Positions 47,311-58,579 of a stretch of DNA of 64,000 nt are shown here, piece after piece. The position numbers and the translations under genes were made by a program. The stretch is from Pezicula radicicola (taxonomy: Eukaryota > Ascomycota > Leotiomycetes > Helotiales > Dermateaceae). The notes under the pieces were generated by a model. It was given only the letters and a program-made list of their open reading frames with translations, was not told the origin of the DNA and did no database searches. Numbering within the stretch: position 1 is the first letter of the stretch; each line of letters starts with the position of its first letter. Location of the stretch: NCBI GenBank assembly GCA_003008705.1, contig PDUO01000016.1:931975-995974 (forward strand), in the 5' to 3' direction.

Positions 47311-48501
47311 ATGGGCACTGCTGGCAGCCCCCGTCGGCTCGGCGACTTGCCCGATGAGCTTCTCATCCGAATTCTCGAGGATCTCCCCGCACAGCGCGAC
47401 ATCTGCGCCATGTGCATGGTCAGCCGGCGTATGAACGCAGTAGCCGACCCCATACTCCACAAATCCATATTCTTCGACCAGCCAAAGCACCATTTGACCT
47501 TTTCCGAATCTCTCCTTACACGACCACGGCGAGGTTCTTTAATTCTCGATGTGCGACTTGACTACCCAAGCTCGGAATTGTCCGACTTCATGAGTCTCAC
47601 GGAGAGCCCAAGGATCGACACCTTCTCGCATACCATCTCAACCATGTCAAACCTTGAAAACCTCGTTGTGTCGGTTCCTCAAGAGCTATGTCGAGGAATC
47701 GGAACTTTGTTTAATGGCCCTTTTGATCTAGCATGTCTAAAGACATGTACGTTTGTCCAACGTTGATTTTTTGTTGTTGCCAATGTTTGTGCTGACTGCC
47801 TAGCAGGCTCTCTGTTCTACCAACGCGAGAATGGTGAATACTGGGATCTTCAAGACACTATCCATATCTTTGGCCATCCGACTCTAGAAATTCTTACCAT
47901 TCGAAGGGCAAAACTTGACCACAGAGGTTTCGAGAGTCTTGAAAAACCATCCGAGACAGCACTAAAGGAATTGCATCTAATAGAATGCGATATTAATGAC
48001 GACGCCTTGTCAGATATTCTCCTCCATCCAGAAGCACTGAGGGAATTTACTATGACTCAATTAGAGACTCCTTCTCCGCCACTGGAAGAAAGCTCAGATG
48101 ACATAGGAGATTATATCCTTGCGTTGGGTTCAGCTCTGCGTTCTCTAGAAACAATTTCCATTGACTTTGCAAGCTTGGGATCAGACAGTGCTTTGAGAAT
48201 GAGGGAATTTGATTCACTTAAATCGCTTACGCTTCGAGATTATCAACTATTTGGGCAATCTTCAGCCTCCCCTCGACTCCATTCCGTTGGCTTACCCCCG
48301 AATCTCGAGACACTGGATTTTTTGAATCACTTCGGCGAAGATGAGGTAGTTACTGAGCTCTTATGCTATACTATTGAGAATAAGCATTTTATGGCACGAA
48401 AATGGAGCCAGATGATAGTTACTGAAGGGGAGGACGGAATTCCACCTAAGATTTTAGAAGCCAGTAAGACGGCGGAGAACTTCCAACTTAAAATTCGATA
48501 A
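47311..48501 (+). CDS. F-box protein with leucine-rich C-terminus, 376 aa
   Basis: Likely substrate receptor of an SCF ubiquitin ligase. Exons are 47311-47746 and 47807-48501 (377 codons with stop). The acceptor at CAG/GC, three bases after an alternative TAG, is the one that keeps frame. The F-box is at residues about 10-50: L-G-D-L-P-D-E-L-L-I-R-I-L-E-D-L, then C-M-V-S-R-R-M-N-A-V-A-D-P-I-L. After that come irregular leucine-rich stretches (L-E-I-L-T-I-R-R-A-K-L, L-K-E-L-H-L-I-E-C-D-I, L-K-S-L-T-L-R-D-Y), typical of the fast-evolving fungal F-box/LRR family. The target is unknown. The in-frame codon upstream of the chosen ATG is a TTG at 47287. Confidence 0.87.
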
Positions 48502-48529
48502 ACGCAAAGACTATAAAATTTCCCTAGAA

Positions 48530-48575
48530 AAGAAAGAAAGACAGATAGACAGACAGACAGACAGACAGAAAGACG
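48530..48575. repeat. (GACA)n / (GAAA)n microsatellite
   Basis: A GAAA run passing into about seven GACA units, starting some 30 bases after the F-box stop codon, so inside its 3' untranslated region. Confidence 0.9.
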
Positions 48576-49389
48576 GCATAGATTCGACAACGAACTTTTC
48601 AGAATAATAACTCTGTGGTTATGTACGAGAGAATAAAGAATGTATTTTACAAAGATCTGCGATGCTTTTTCCTGGAGGCTTTTGGAGGTCGAGTTTGCGG
48701 TGATTTTCCTGTTGAAGATAGAATAATTTAGACTTTGGATATTCTAGTGGCTAGATCCTATTGCTAGTGCTAGTGCATGGTTATTTGATTTCAGAAAGTT
48801 GCATAAGTTCATCTGTGGAAAAGCTAACTTACCAGTCCCCGGCCTCCGGGCATAACACGTGACACGCAGCTCTTTGTTCGGTGAGCCTCAAGTCCGTAGG
48901 TAACATTGCATTATTGTACTTACTAATGTATCCATCAAAAACCTTATAATAACCTCCTGAGCCTTCATATTCACCAAATAATGCTAACTTTATGTGGGCC
49001 ACTAGAGGGATTTTGGTGCGATTTTGCGACGAGCTTTCGGATATAGAAATGGGGGCCTGCACTTAGCTGCTTTGAGCGCTTACGAGTATGTATCGCTAGA
49101 CCTAAGTAACTAATTAGCTAAGGTGCGAGTGCTCACTTCATATACTAAAGACGTCGGCGAGCAGCTTTTGTAAAAGCTCAAGATTACGACTTCGACCCCT
49201 GCTAGGCATATGCGCGAGATTCGATGCGGGGATAGCTGCCAAACTCTACTCTTCGGGTATCCAGCTATACCGGTGCCGTGACTCGGCGGAACAGTCCTCC
49301 ATCAAACACCTTATATACTCCTAAACTCCTTTGATCATTCATACCTATCTTCACTTTCAACAACTTTTGATTCTCAATACAATTCAACC
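48576..49389. other. intergenic tract before the epoxide hydrolase
   Basis: About 800 bases without a recognised gene. Two segments (48925-48975 and 49298-49340) share a faint CATCAAA-x-ACCTTATA pattern that may be chance. Confidence 0.5.
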
Positions 49390-51344
49390 ATGTCTGCACC
49401 ATATTCCACAATCCCCAAGACGGCGAGGACTCAACCCTCAACTTACAAGGTTTCAATTCCAGAAGAGAAGATCTCGGAGTTGCAGCAACTTCTTAAGCTA
49501 TCGAAGATCGCTCCCGAGACCTATGAGAACTTGCATACTGAGGGTGAGGATGGCAAGTTTGGCATCTCGAGGAAGTGGCTTATCAACGCGAAGAAGGAAT
49601 GGGAGGGCACGTGGAATTGGTATGAAATCCAGGAATATCTTTTGATATACATCTTTTCCGGTTCTTCTCTTTTGTTCATATGGTCCTTCTTGGATACAAC
49701 ATTTACATTTGTCCAGTTTCTAACTTTTCGTCTTGTTTCAAATTCTCTGTTATGTCATGTGCTATGGATACATATTTACAATTTTTGTACGCAAATCTGA
49801 TCATAATAGGCGTTCATGGGAGGATAAACTCAACTCCTTCCCTAACTATACCCTCCGCGTCGAGGACATAGATGTACATTTCCTAGCTCTCTTTTCCGAA
49901 AAATTCGATGCAGTTCCCGTGGTCATGTTACACGGATGGCCTGGTACGTCACTTCTCCTCCCTAAAGATAGGACCACCACAAGCTAAACCACGAAGGTTC
50001 AATCCTCGAATTCATTCCCATCCTAACACTAATGAAGCAACAATACACACCAACAACACTTCCATACCACCTCATCGTCCCCTCTCTCCCAGGCTACGCA
50101 TTATCCTCCGGCCCACCACTAGATCGCAACTTTACCAAGTTCGATATAGCACGAATCATGAATACTCTCATGATTGAACTTGGGTTTCAAAAGTCTGGTT
50201 ATGTGGCTCAGGGTGGTGACGTTGGGAGTATGGTGAGTAGGATTTTGGGGGCTAATTATGAGGAGTGTAAAGCTGTCCATCGTAAGTATTATTCTTTTCA
50301 TCTTATCATTGAAATCTTCCGAATTGTATTCTGTGCTGGGGAAGATATTTGAATGTGGTAGAATGGAATGTTGTTAATGCTCTGTAGTGAATCTTGCCGC
50401 CATGCAGCCGCCGGAGGGCGCCAAAATAGAGGATCTCAGTCCCCTTGAGCAAGCGGGCCTTGGACGGATGAAAGATTTCTATGAAAGAGGCGTAGCTTAT
50501 GCCCGTGAACATGGTAGCCGAACGTCCACAATTGGGTTAGTGTTGGGAAGTAATCCGTTAGCTTTACTTGCTTGGTAAGTACATTCACAGTTCTTAACCC
50601 CACAACCTTGAAAAAGTAACCCTATGCAAATTTTACTGGCATTGTATTGCTCAATGGTGCTCTCAACCGTCATATTCGAGGCAAAAGCGGAAGCACATCT
50701 TTCTTTAGAATCTTTACATACGGATTACAAATGCTAATATAGATTTCACAACCTCAGGATCGGCGAAAAATTCCTAGAATGGTCAGATACATCACCAGCA
50801 CTCGACGAGATCCTCGCTTCCGTAACGCTATACTGGGTTACTGATACTTTCCCCCGATGTATCTACCCCTATCGCGAAGTAAGATACTCACCAGTCCTCC
50901 TTTCAATTCCCCTCGAAACCAACACTATATCATCACTACCTTCTCAAACTCTCCTATTCCCTTTTCAAACTATTATATAAACTAATGATCTATTTACCTA
51001 GATGTTCGGTTCTCAATCTCCAGATAAAAACCTAAATCCCTCTCCTTTTATCCCAAAACCACTTGGATACTCGTATTTTCCTAAAGAAATCGTTCCTATG
51101 CCTGTTTCTTGGGTTGCTACTTCTGGGAATTTGGTCTGGTCTAAGGTTCATGAATCGGTATGTTTTCTTCCCTTCTACTTAACTTTATTTTCTCCATCGC
51201 TATGTTCTAGGGAGAAGATGTAGGTTTTCTGGGTTTGGTGGCTAATAGGGTATACAGGGTGGACACTTTGCAGCGCTTGAGAAACCGGAGGAGTTGAAGG
51301 GGGATTTGGAGGATTTTGTTAAGAAGGTTTGGAAGGGTGCTTGA
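49390..51344 (+). CDS. epoxide hydrolase (alpha/beta fold, EHN type), 399 aa
   Basis: Soluble epoxide hydrolase of the microsomal/juvenile-hormone type, opening epoxides to diols through an Asp ester intermediate. Seven exons join to 400 codons: 49390-49619, 49810-49943, 49997-50281, 50388-50574, 50758-50878, 51002-51157, 51258-51344. The EHN domain (residues about 17-120) begins Y-K-V-S-I-P-E-E-K-I and includes W-R-S-W-E-D-K-L-N. The oxyanion motif is H-G-W-P-G, then L-P-G-Y-A-L-S-S-G-P-P. The nucleophile Asp lies in Q-G-G-D-V-G-S-M, and the catalytic His in the last exon in G-G-H-F-A-A-L-E-K-P-E-E-L. There is no signal peptide. Typical roles are detoxification or a step in secondary metabolism; no biosynthetic partner genes sit beside it. 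Confidence 0.9.
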
Positions 51345-52050
51345 GTTTTGGTTTGTGAGGTTGAGGATAAATGGATTTCATGAGACTGAAAAGTTGCTTT
51401 GGTTTTGACTTTGGGTTTGCTGTGTTGGTTGGTTGGCTTTCAAAAAGTGTTGATTGTGTTATTCGTTTAGGGCTTAGGAATCAATGCAAAACTCCATGAA
51501 TCACTGCATTACGTCTCTTCTGGATGCTTTATCAGAAAGTTTCTAAACCGATCTTATATTAGAATATTCTGAGTTGCTTGACCTCTTAACTTCTAATCAT
51601 AACTTGACAACTCGGAAAATATATGCTAGAGAAGACTGGGTTTAGAAATATTGAAACCACGAACTTAAGGGGGCGAAATGGGAGAGGCTAATCTCTGAAC
51701 ATTGTAGAGGTTGTAAAAACTGAAAGTCTTATAGAAATAGCGAATTCTAGCAAAGCAAAACGCAGATAGCTAATCAATAGAACTATTCTCGCTGAATATA
51801 CATTAGAGGCATAAAAGTCTCCACTGCTACAGTTTTTCTCTGAAATCATTAGAATCACTTCTACCCTGTATAACTTTATTAATTGCTTTATAAAGAGCAT
51901 TGAGGTGAATCACGCTTACAACAAATAGTAAATATATCATTTGTCTTTTTGTTCACTTCCTATTTTTTACATTAACGTATATGTTAGTATTAGATATATT
52001 CACCTTTAGATATTGATTTTGTGCAATTTCGAATACACGGACCTTTTGGC

Positions 52051-52397
52051 ATGGACTCCTACCGGTTCTTGAATCAGGATTATCAGGAGATCCAAAAATT
52101 GCTGGAGCTAGAGTGGGAATCGAGGCTCTTTATGCGTTGCCTTGATACGGTGAGTTGGTATTGAAAAAGTACTGTGCGAGTCGATGGGGAACATGAGTGT
52201 CTTCTTCAAAAGACTTACTCTTAATGGATATTTGTTCATCGTTAGAATCACTTAATATAATTAGATCCACTACTTAACTCACAAGATCGCAGAGCGTGCC
52301 ATGACCGAATACCAAGGTATAGTACTTTTAGATTAATTTGTAGTGTATTAATCGTCTGCTGAAAACTTCAGTTCCATGCAGACGTATAAGCCTATAG
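52051..52397 (+). CDS. candidate small spliced gene, 58 aa, unknown
   Basis: I do not recognise this. The ATG at 52051 opens M-D-S-Y-R-F-L-N-Q-D-Y and a charged helical stretch ending at a consensus GTGAGT donor after 52149. A second block, 52265-52316 (I-H-Y-L-T-H-K-I-A-E-R-A), starts after TTAG and ends at GTATAG. A third, 52372-52397, starts after TTCAG and ends in a stop; the three blocks sum to whole codons. It stands out because codon-like composition and splice signals occur in otherwise AT-rich, closed DNA. It could equally be a relic of a larger gene. Confidence 0.25.
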
Positions 52398-53810
52398 AAG
52401 AATCTCTTAGGAGTCTTAAATTAGATTGTTTACTCGGAGATATAACTAGAAGTAGCTCTTTTCTATTCTCTTACTTCTTTTTGTATTATTTGTCCTCTGC
52501 TTCTAGGCCTCTGTCGCCGTCTGCTACTCGTTCTTGTCTAATTCTTTAAAACAATCTATTGTATTAACTACCTAAAAAGTAATACAAAATAGCAGGTAAA
52601 ACATACTTGTTTATTAATTACAGAAAGCAGCTATACAAACCAAGAAAAGCGGTAACGAGTTTAATCTTCGAAGCCTTTTTAAGCCTCTCGAAGGTCCTGT
52701 ACCATCTGCCTGGTTTTGTATTTACCTAAGAGAACGATGCATAACAGGCAAAAATGAAGCTACTGATACTGAAAAACTGGAGGATTGTTAATTAATGCTT
52801 CTCTATATGTATTTGATTTTGAGAATAAATATATGGCATTGTTGTCAGTTGCTAGGGTGTTGTTATTTAAGAGCTGTTAAATACAAAGATGAATAGGTAA
52901 ACGATACTTTATTAACTATAACACAAACTTGCTTGTATACTAGATTAGAATGTGGAAAAGAACTGATATATATTAACCCTTACGCGTTCTAAACGTTGAT
53001 ACTACATGTTGTTCAGTTGTTGTTGCTGCCCATTATATTGGTTGTAGACATTGTTTGCTAAAAAAAAAATTGTAGTACGGACTTCTGCGATGATATTCCA
53101 ATACTATAAACAGACTCGTCATCAATGCACGTGCGTAAGCATTAATCTTTGAAATTTCTTAACAACAATACAAAAGCTCGAGGAAGAACAGAGTCACGAA
53201 TGGAGACAAAGTCTTAATTATAAGAAGACGTAAGAGTAATTAGCTGGGTCTACTTCCATGGGAACCTTGTGACTCCTTACTCGAGGTAGAAGTTGGATTT
53301 TATTAGAAGAGACACTGCAGGAGGGGAACCTTGCAAAGGCCCACCAGAGTTGATTTCATTGTCATTGCGTGTCTTACTTTCGTGCGGAAGTACAACACAA
53401 ACGAGTGTTTATTTAGCCTAGGATAGCATGCAAGTAAATGCGGCTGTCATAAGAGAGAAGAAGCAGCCGTTAGACCGATGACCTGAATGGATTATCCTAA
53501 TTACATAGTGGCAGAGCTAAAGTTATAAGAAAGGTTTGTTCGGCTTAGTAGAAATAGATTCAGGAATATTAAAAGCGTTCGTCTTAAGTCTTGGGACGAA
53601 GTCAATATATAGACAGAGAACTCATGTTAAGCACTCCTCAGTGGATACGGAAGGCGGGGAAGAAGATGAGATGGAGGTCCAAGTGGAAATTCAATCGTGC
53701 TACGATCAATTGCCGGCACCCGTCCGAGCTCGCTTAAGCACCTGGGCCCTGGAGCTAGCCTGAGCAAGACGAACCCCCCTTATTCTTGCTCTACTACCTT
53801 CCTAAACGAG

Positions 53811-53847
53811 GTGGATCCAGTGGATTCAGTGGATCAGTAGATCAGTG
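53811..53847. repeat. degenerate AGTGGATC tandem repeat
   Basis: Four to five imperfect copies of a GTGGATCCA/GTGGATTCA unit, about 170 bases upstream of the GH78 start. Simple repeat; any regulatory role is speculative. Confidence 0.6.
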
Positions 53848-54019
53848 CAACCGAAAACCTTCTCATTATCTCCTCTTTCTCCTCATCAACAAACACGCAG
53901 ACACCACTTCTTGAATTTCTCAGGCAGGATCATAAATCTACAAGAATGCCCCGTTAGTTGAGACTAGGCCTTCATTATTAGCATTATCATTTGTTTTATA
54001 TTCTGCTTTATTTTTGAAT

Positions 54020-56591
54020 ATGTTACTCAATGGCTGGCGTTCACCGTTTTCTCTACTCGTCATTATCTTCATTGCTTGTTGCATAGAGGCCAAACCATAT
54101 GGTTACAGAATGCAAAAGGAGCTTCGAGCCACGCCCACAGATTCCTGGGAGCAATATGTGCGATCGCCTCCAGATCAAATCATCTACCCAAAAAGCATCG
54201 TCGCTAATTACACGAGCGGAGATGTTACGAATCCAGATGGTCTTTTGACTCCTAATAGCGGTGGGGTCACAACATTACGGCGAAACAGTACTTCTGATCC
54301 TGCACCTACGATTGTGGTCGATTTTGGCCAGAATATTGTTGGAGTTTTATCCATAAACTTCGCTGGTGCTTCCAACAATACACCCGGTATTCGTTTAGCG
54401 TTCTCGGAGACAAAAGAGTATCTCTCAGGTGTGAGCGACTTTAGTCGCTCTTACAATGTAAGTAACTAACAAACAACTTTTAGTAGAGCACAAAAACTAA
54501 TGTTTGATAGGGTGACACGATTACACCCGGTTCTGATCAGGTGAGCGAAGAACCGTCACGTTCCTCACTCGATTAGTCTGAGTTACGCCAATCATATTAC
54601 TGAACCAAGTGGTAACCCAAGTCAATTTTGAGGAAAATCGGGTTTGGTATGATTTATGAAAAGCCACACCAAGTGGGATGTCAGAGGGAGAAGCTTCCAT
54701 GAACAAATTCCCTCAATCGTTACCTTTGTTTAATTAAGTCAAATAAGTCGTACCACGAATATAAACGCTATAATGTTGAATTTCTGACAGACTTGCTCGA
54801 TAGTTTGGAGTTCCAGCGCAGCCAACAACATGGGTAGATACGCATGGATGCCAGTACAACGGAGCTCAAGTATGTGCAGATGGTCTCCACGGCTTTAGAT
54901 ATATGATGGTTTACTTGGATGCTCTCCCCGCAGACGCACCATATACATCTTCCTACGGCGAAATTCTCATCGATTCAATGAGTCTAAACTTCACTTCATT
55001 CTTGGGAACACCAGATACTTTCACTGGCTACTTCTTGAGTTCTGATGAGGATCTCAATCAATGGTGGTATGATGCCGTTTATACGAACGACATGTGCATT
55101 GACACTCTCCGTGCTAATGACACCGATCCAAGAGGAGCTGCGAGTCCTACTTTAATTGGTAAACTTGTTGTTCTTGATGGGGCGAAGAGAGATCGGGACC
55201 CCTATGTTGGTGATCTTGGTGTTTCTGCCAGAACATCGTACTTAAGTCATGATATTGCCATTGCTTCTAGAAATGTTCTTGCGGATCTAGGAGACCACCA
55301 ACGAGCTGACGGTTGGATCCCGCCTGCTAGTATGTGAGTTTTGACGCTCTTGTTTCTGTAAATTTCCTGTTAGTTTTTTTCCAGAACCAAGATCCAATGC
55401 TAATTAACTAAAAGCAACAACTATACGCTAGCCCTATTTGATTATCCACTTTGGTGGGTGGTCTGCAGCTATGATCTTTACATGTACACCGGAGACACTG
55501 ATTATATTCAAACATACTACTCTAACATCGCCCGTGTTCTAGACGGCTACTATACCCAATTCATCAGTAGCACAACAGGTCTCGTAACCAAAGGTTTAGG
55601 AACCTCAGCAGGTTACGGGGACTATGCATTCCTTCCAAGAACAGGTCCAGTAGCATACTACAACGCCTTGTACGTACTAGCTCTCAACAACGCTGCCTCA
55701 ATAGCGACCTTCATTGGTGGACATGAAGGAGATGCAGCACGCTGGACGCAACGAGCAATAGCCATTTCAACAGCTATTAACACGAATCTTTTTGACTCAG
55801 CAGCCGGAGCTTATTTCGACACAATCCCCGGAATCTCACATGCTCAAGATGGAAATGGAATTTCTATCGTAGCAGGAGTAGCAAATGGTTCCCGGGCAAC
55901 CTCAGCATTAGACTACCTATCAGAAAACAACGCTCGCTTCTACGGTAATTCATTCTACGACAACGAAGCCACAGGGGAGGGATTCTCGCAAAGAGTATAC
56001 GCATTCATTTCGTTCTTTGAACTAGAAGCTCGGTTCCTATCTGGTCTAGCTGAAAGTGCACTTGAAGAGATTAGAAGATTATATGGCTGGATGGCATCTA
56101 ATGATCCAGGAATAACTTCCTGGGAAGGCATAGGCGCAAACGGTTCGAAATATGAAGGAGATAATACCTCGCTTGCTCATGGCTGGTCAACTGGTATAGT
56201 TCCAGCCCTCACGAATTATATCTTAGGTGTTACACCAACTGGTCCTGGGTTTAGTATCTGGAGCGTTAAACCGATTCCTGGAGATGTTACATGGGCTTCT
56301 GGACAGGTACCTACTCCGAATGGTGTTATTACTGTGGGATGGACTAGTGCGAATGATTATCAGAGTTTTACTTTGAATGTTGATAGTCCTGAGAGTAGTA
56401 CGGGGGTTATGAGTATACCTGTTAGTGGGAATGGGACGATTGTTTATTTGGATGGGGTTGTTGCTTGGAATGGAGGGGTTGGTGGTTATAATGGGACGGG
56501 TAGTGTACAAGGGGTTGTTTTTGAGGGAGGTTATGTTAGTGTTAATGTTACCGGTGGGAGTCATGTTTTGAGTGTTGGGGATGGGAGTTAG
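54020..56591 (+). CDS. secreted GH78 alpha-L-rhamnosidase, 724 aa
   Basis: Extracellular enzyme releasing terminal L-rhamnose from pectin side chains or plant glycosides. Exons are 54020-54457, 54511-54540 (30 bases), 54804-55333 and 55415-56591 (725 codons with stop). A signal peptide covers residues 1 to about 25 (L-L-V-I-I-F-I-A-C-C-I-E-A). The N-terminal beta domain shows V-V-D-F-G-Q-N-I-V-G. The catalytic (alpha/alpha)6 region shows L-D-G-A-K-R-D-R-D-P-Y-V-G-D-L, the GH78 signature holding catalytic acid and substrate-binding residues, then G-W-I-P-P-A-S and W-W-V-V-C-S-Y-D. The C-terminus has E-G-I-G-A-N-G and A-H-G-W-S-T-G and a beta-sandwich. The 10-codon exon supplies G-D-T-I-T-P-G-S-D-Q, and the intron after it is 263 bases, long for this window. 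The ATG at 54020 is preferred over a non-ATG codon at 54014. Confidence 0.9.
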
Positions 56592-57232
56592 AGGGGTAGA
56601 TAATTTGGAGAGATAGAGTTGAGTTTAAGTCTTCAATAATTGGTAGTAATATGGAATGAAATAAGATAGCATATCTAAATGTGGGTTACATTTGGTGAAA
56701 TTAAGGGGAATTAATATCAACTAAACTTTGAGTGGAGGTGTAGATAGCTCTTGCTTAAATAAAGCTGCGAGTCCTACTTCTACCCATTCGTCAACTTTCA
56801 CATCGGCTAATTTAACGCTGAATAGCTTCTCTCTTTGGGTTAAGTCTTAAGGCGGCCTTAGGGATCGCATTTACCCAAAGCCTTTGGAGCATCCTACAAA
56901 AAACGGCCCAAAAGCTTCAGGTTATCGAGTGCTTTTTTACGATGCGAAGCAATCCTCACTTAGCATTACGCTGGGTTGTCTCACAGAGCGCGTCAATATT
57001 GTCTTTATTTACTGTAGTACTATGGTGTCTTGAAAGAGCGACTAAACATTTCGACACGTGTAATGGCATTGAACACGTCTTATATTGGGAAAGGAGATAC
57101 AAATGATTTTATGGACACTGAAATTGCTGTTCTGAACGCTGCTGAAGGCGATATCATTACTGGAGTTCAAGAGTGCGTCCTCGTCCAAGTCCAAAACCTA
57201 CAAGAAACCGATCTTCTAGCCTGAGATGATAA
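56592..57232. other. intergenic tract
   Basis: About 640 bases, 3' flank of the GH78 gene followed by a short unrecognised frame (57030-57224). The part from 56860 to 57000 is less AT-rich but shows nothing I can name. Confidence 0.5.
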
Positions 57233-58579
57233 AGGGCTTTTTCTGGAGAGGGAAACGGAACCCGTGATCACCGTGGATCCGTTCATCGATTAACTTCACA
57301 CACACTGATCTCCGGTGCTATTGCTACTTCCCCATCACCCTGTGGCTTGAACTGTACAAATCCCCTCCAATTTGCAGGCCCATATCTACTGTGTGACTCT
57401 CCACAAATTATAACCGATCAAATAGCTCCTTTTGGTAATTCGGTTCTCATTTATATCGGAGTGTGGCCAAACCAATTAGACGACAAAGTAATACCCTATA
57501 GTGAGCAAGTAGCTTTTGATCGTCGCGCCGAGTCTGTCAGTGTAGCAGGTTTCAACATTACGCTCTTTACTCCCATGGGGTTTACATCGGAGGAAGAAAT
57601 CTTTGTTGAGAATCTTTTCCTACGCTGTAGGCCAGGACAACCAATATACAGTATTAACGTGGCTTACCTGGACGGGGCACAAACTTTTGATGTTCGGACG
57701 GATCCTAAATCCGTACGAGTGTTAATGGACGTGACGAAACCAGCCCCTTTATCTAACTGCACTACTGGCTGTGAGTGCTGTGGGGCTTGCAATGCAGTTA
57801 TGGACCTGCTATCGAACGGCCTGATACCGGCCTCCAATGGCTAAGCGATATCAACAACATGGCAATTATTGAATCCATTACCTTAGCTCTTGCGGGACAA
57901 TAAAATGTTGGAATGGAGCCCACGACAGAGGGAAATTTCAACTACACCCTCTCAGATGGCTATAATATAACTCTCACACCCGTCCTCACGAGCGATAGCA
58001 GTCATGACCCTGTTGAAGTCGATGAAGAGCTAGTGACGGATAGTTTTGGACCTCAGAATGGCACCATTATTGCAAGCACCGCAATCAATCTTCGAGTTAA
58101 CGATTGCAATATCAGCGATGGTCTTGAACTAGTCATGAACCAGGAGATTCTGAATAAGATGTTACAGAACACCACATGATCACTAATGAATAGTTTTGGT
58201 CTCTGGACAACGGAGGTCAGCGCCACGCAAAGTACATTCAGGAAGGTATATTCATTTTCAAATAAAAATCAGTTTATTGCTCCCTTATTACCTCAGTCCC
58301 GCAATCGTTCTCCCTCATCTTGTCATTGGCGGTCTATCCCTTCACCAAAATGGCGTGTCAGCAATTGATGGGGGATTCCTTCAGATTCTGATGACGACAT
58401 CGACAAGGCCTTGAATCAAGCGGCTTCTGGAGGCGCTTTAGGGGGAGAAGAGAATGTACCTGGAGTTAAAATACCCAAAGATTAGGTATGGAGAGCTGGT
58501 TGGTAGTGAAAAAGAATCAGTAACTTCCAGAGGGAGGAGGGTTGGGTTTGGTGTTGAGGATGAAGTGGTTCCAATTTAG
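57233..58579 (+). pseudogene. relic of a fungal polytopic membrane protein (ectodomain and last helix only)
   Basis: Decayed copy of a lineage-typical ascomycete membrane protein, in which a large extracellular domain lies between N-terminal helices and a final helix. Visible pieces: S-P-S-P-C-G-L-N-C-T and F-A-G-P-Y-L-L-C near the left end; T-G-C-E-C-C-G-A-C at about 57770; then, in another frame, T-G-L-Q-W-L-S-D-I-N-N-M-A-I-I-E with a stop near 57900; F-N-Y-T-L-S-D-G; and, after another frame change near 58180, V-Y-S-F-S-N-K and the helix A-P-Y-Y-L-S-L-A-I-V-L-P-H-L-V-I-G-G with Q-N-G-V-S-A-I-D-G-G-F. A last frame gives E-E-N-V-P-G-V-K-I, with a stop shortly after. The N-terminal helices are absent from the window. 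At least three frame breaks and two stops mark it as dead. Confidence 0.75.

Larger units (their letters stand above)
51345..54019. other. AT-rich intergenic tract with one candidate small gene
   Basis: About 2.7 kb, mostly AT-rich and closed in all frames. A possible three-exon small gene at 52051-52397 and a degenerate repeat at 53811-53847 are listed separately. The frame at 53536-53763 starts without ATG and has no recognised feature. Confidence 0.5.

Noticed and set aside
53536..53763. 75-codon frame with an acidic stretch
   Set aside because: No ATG at the start, no homology I recognise, embedded in closed AT-rich DNA.
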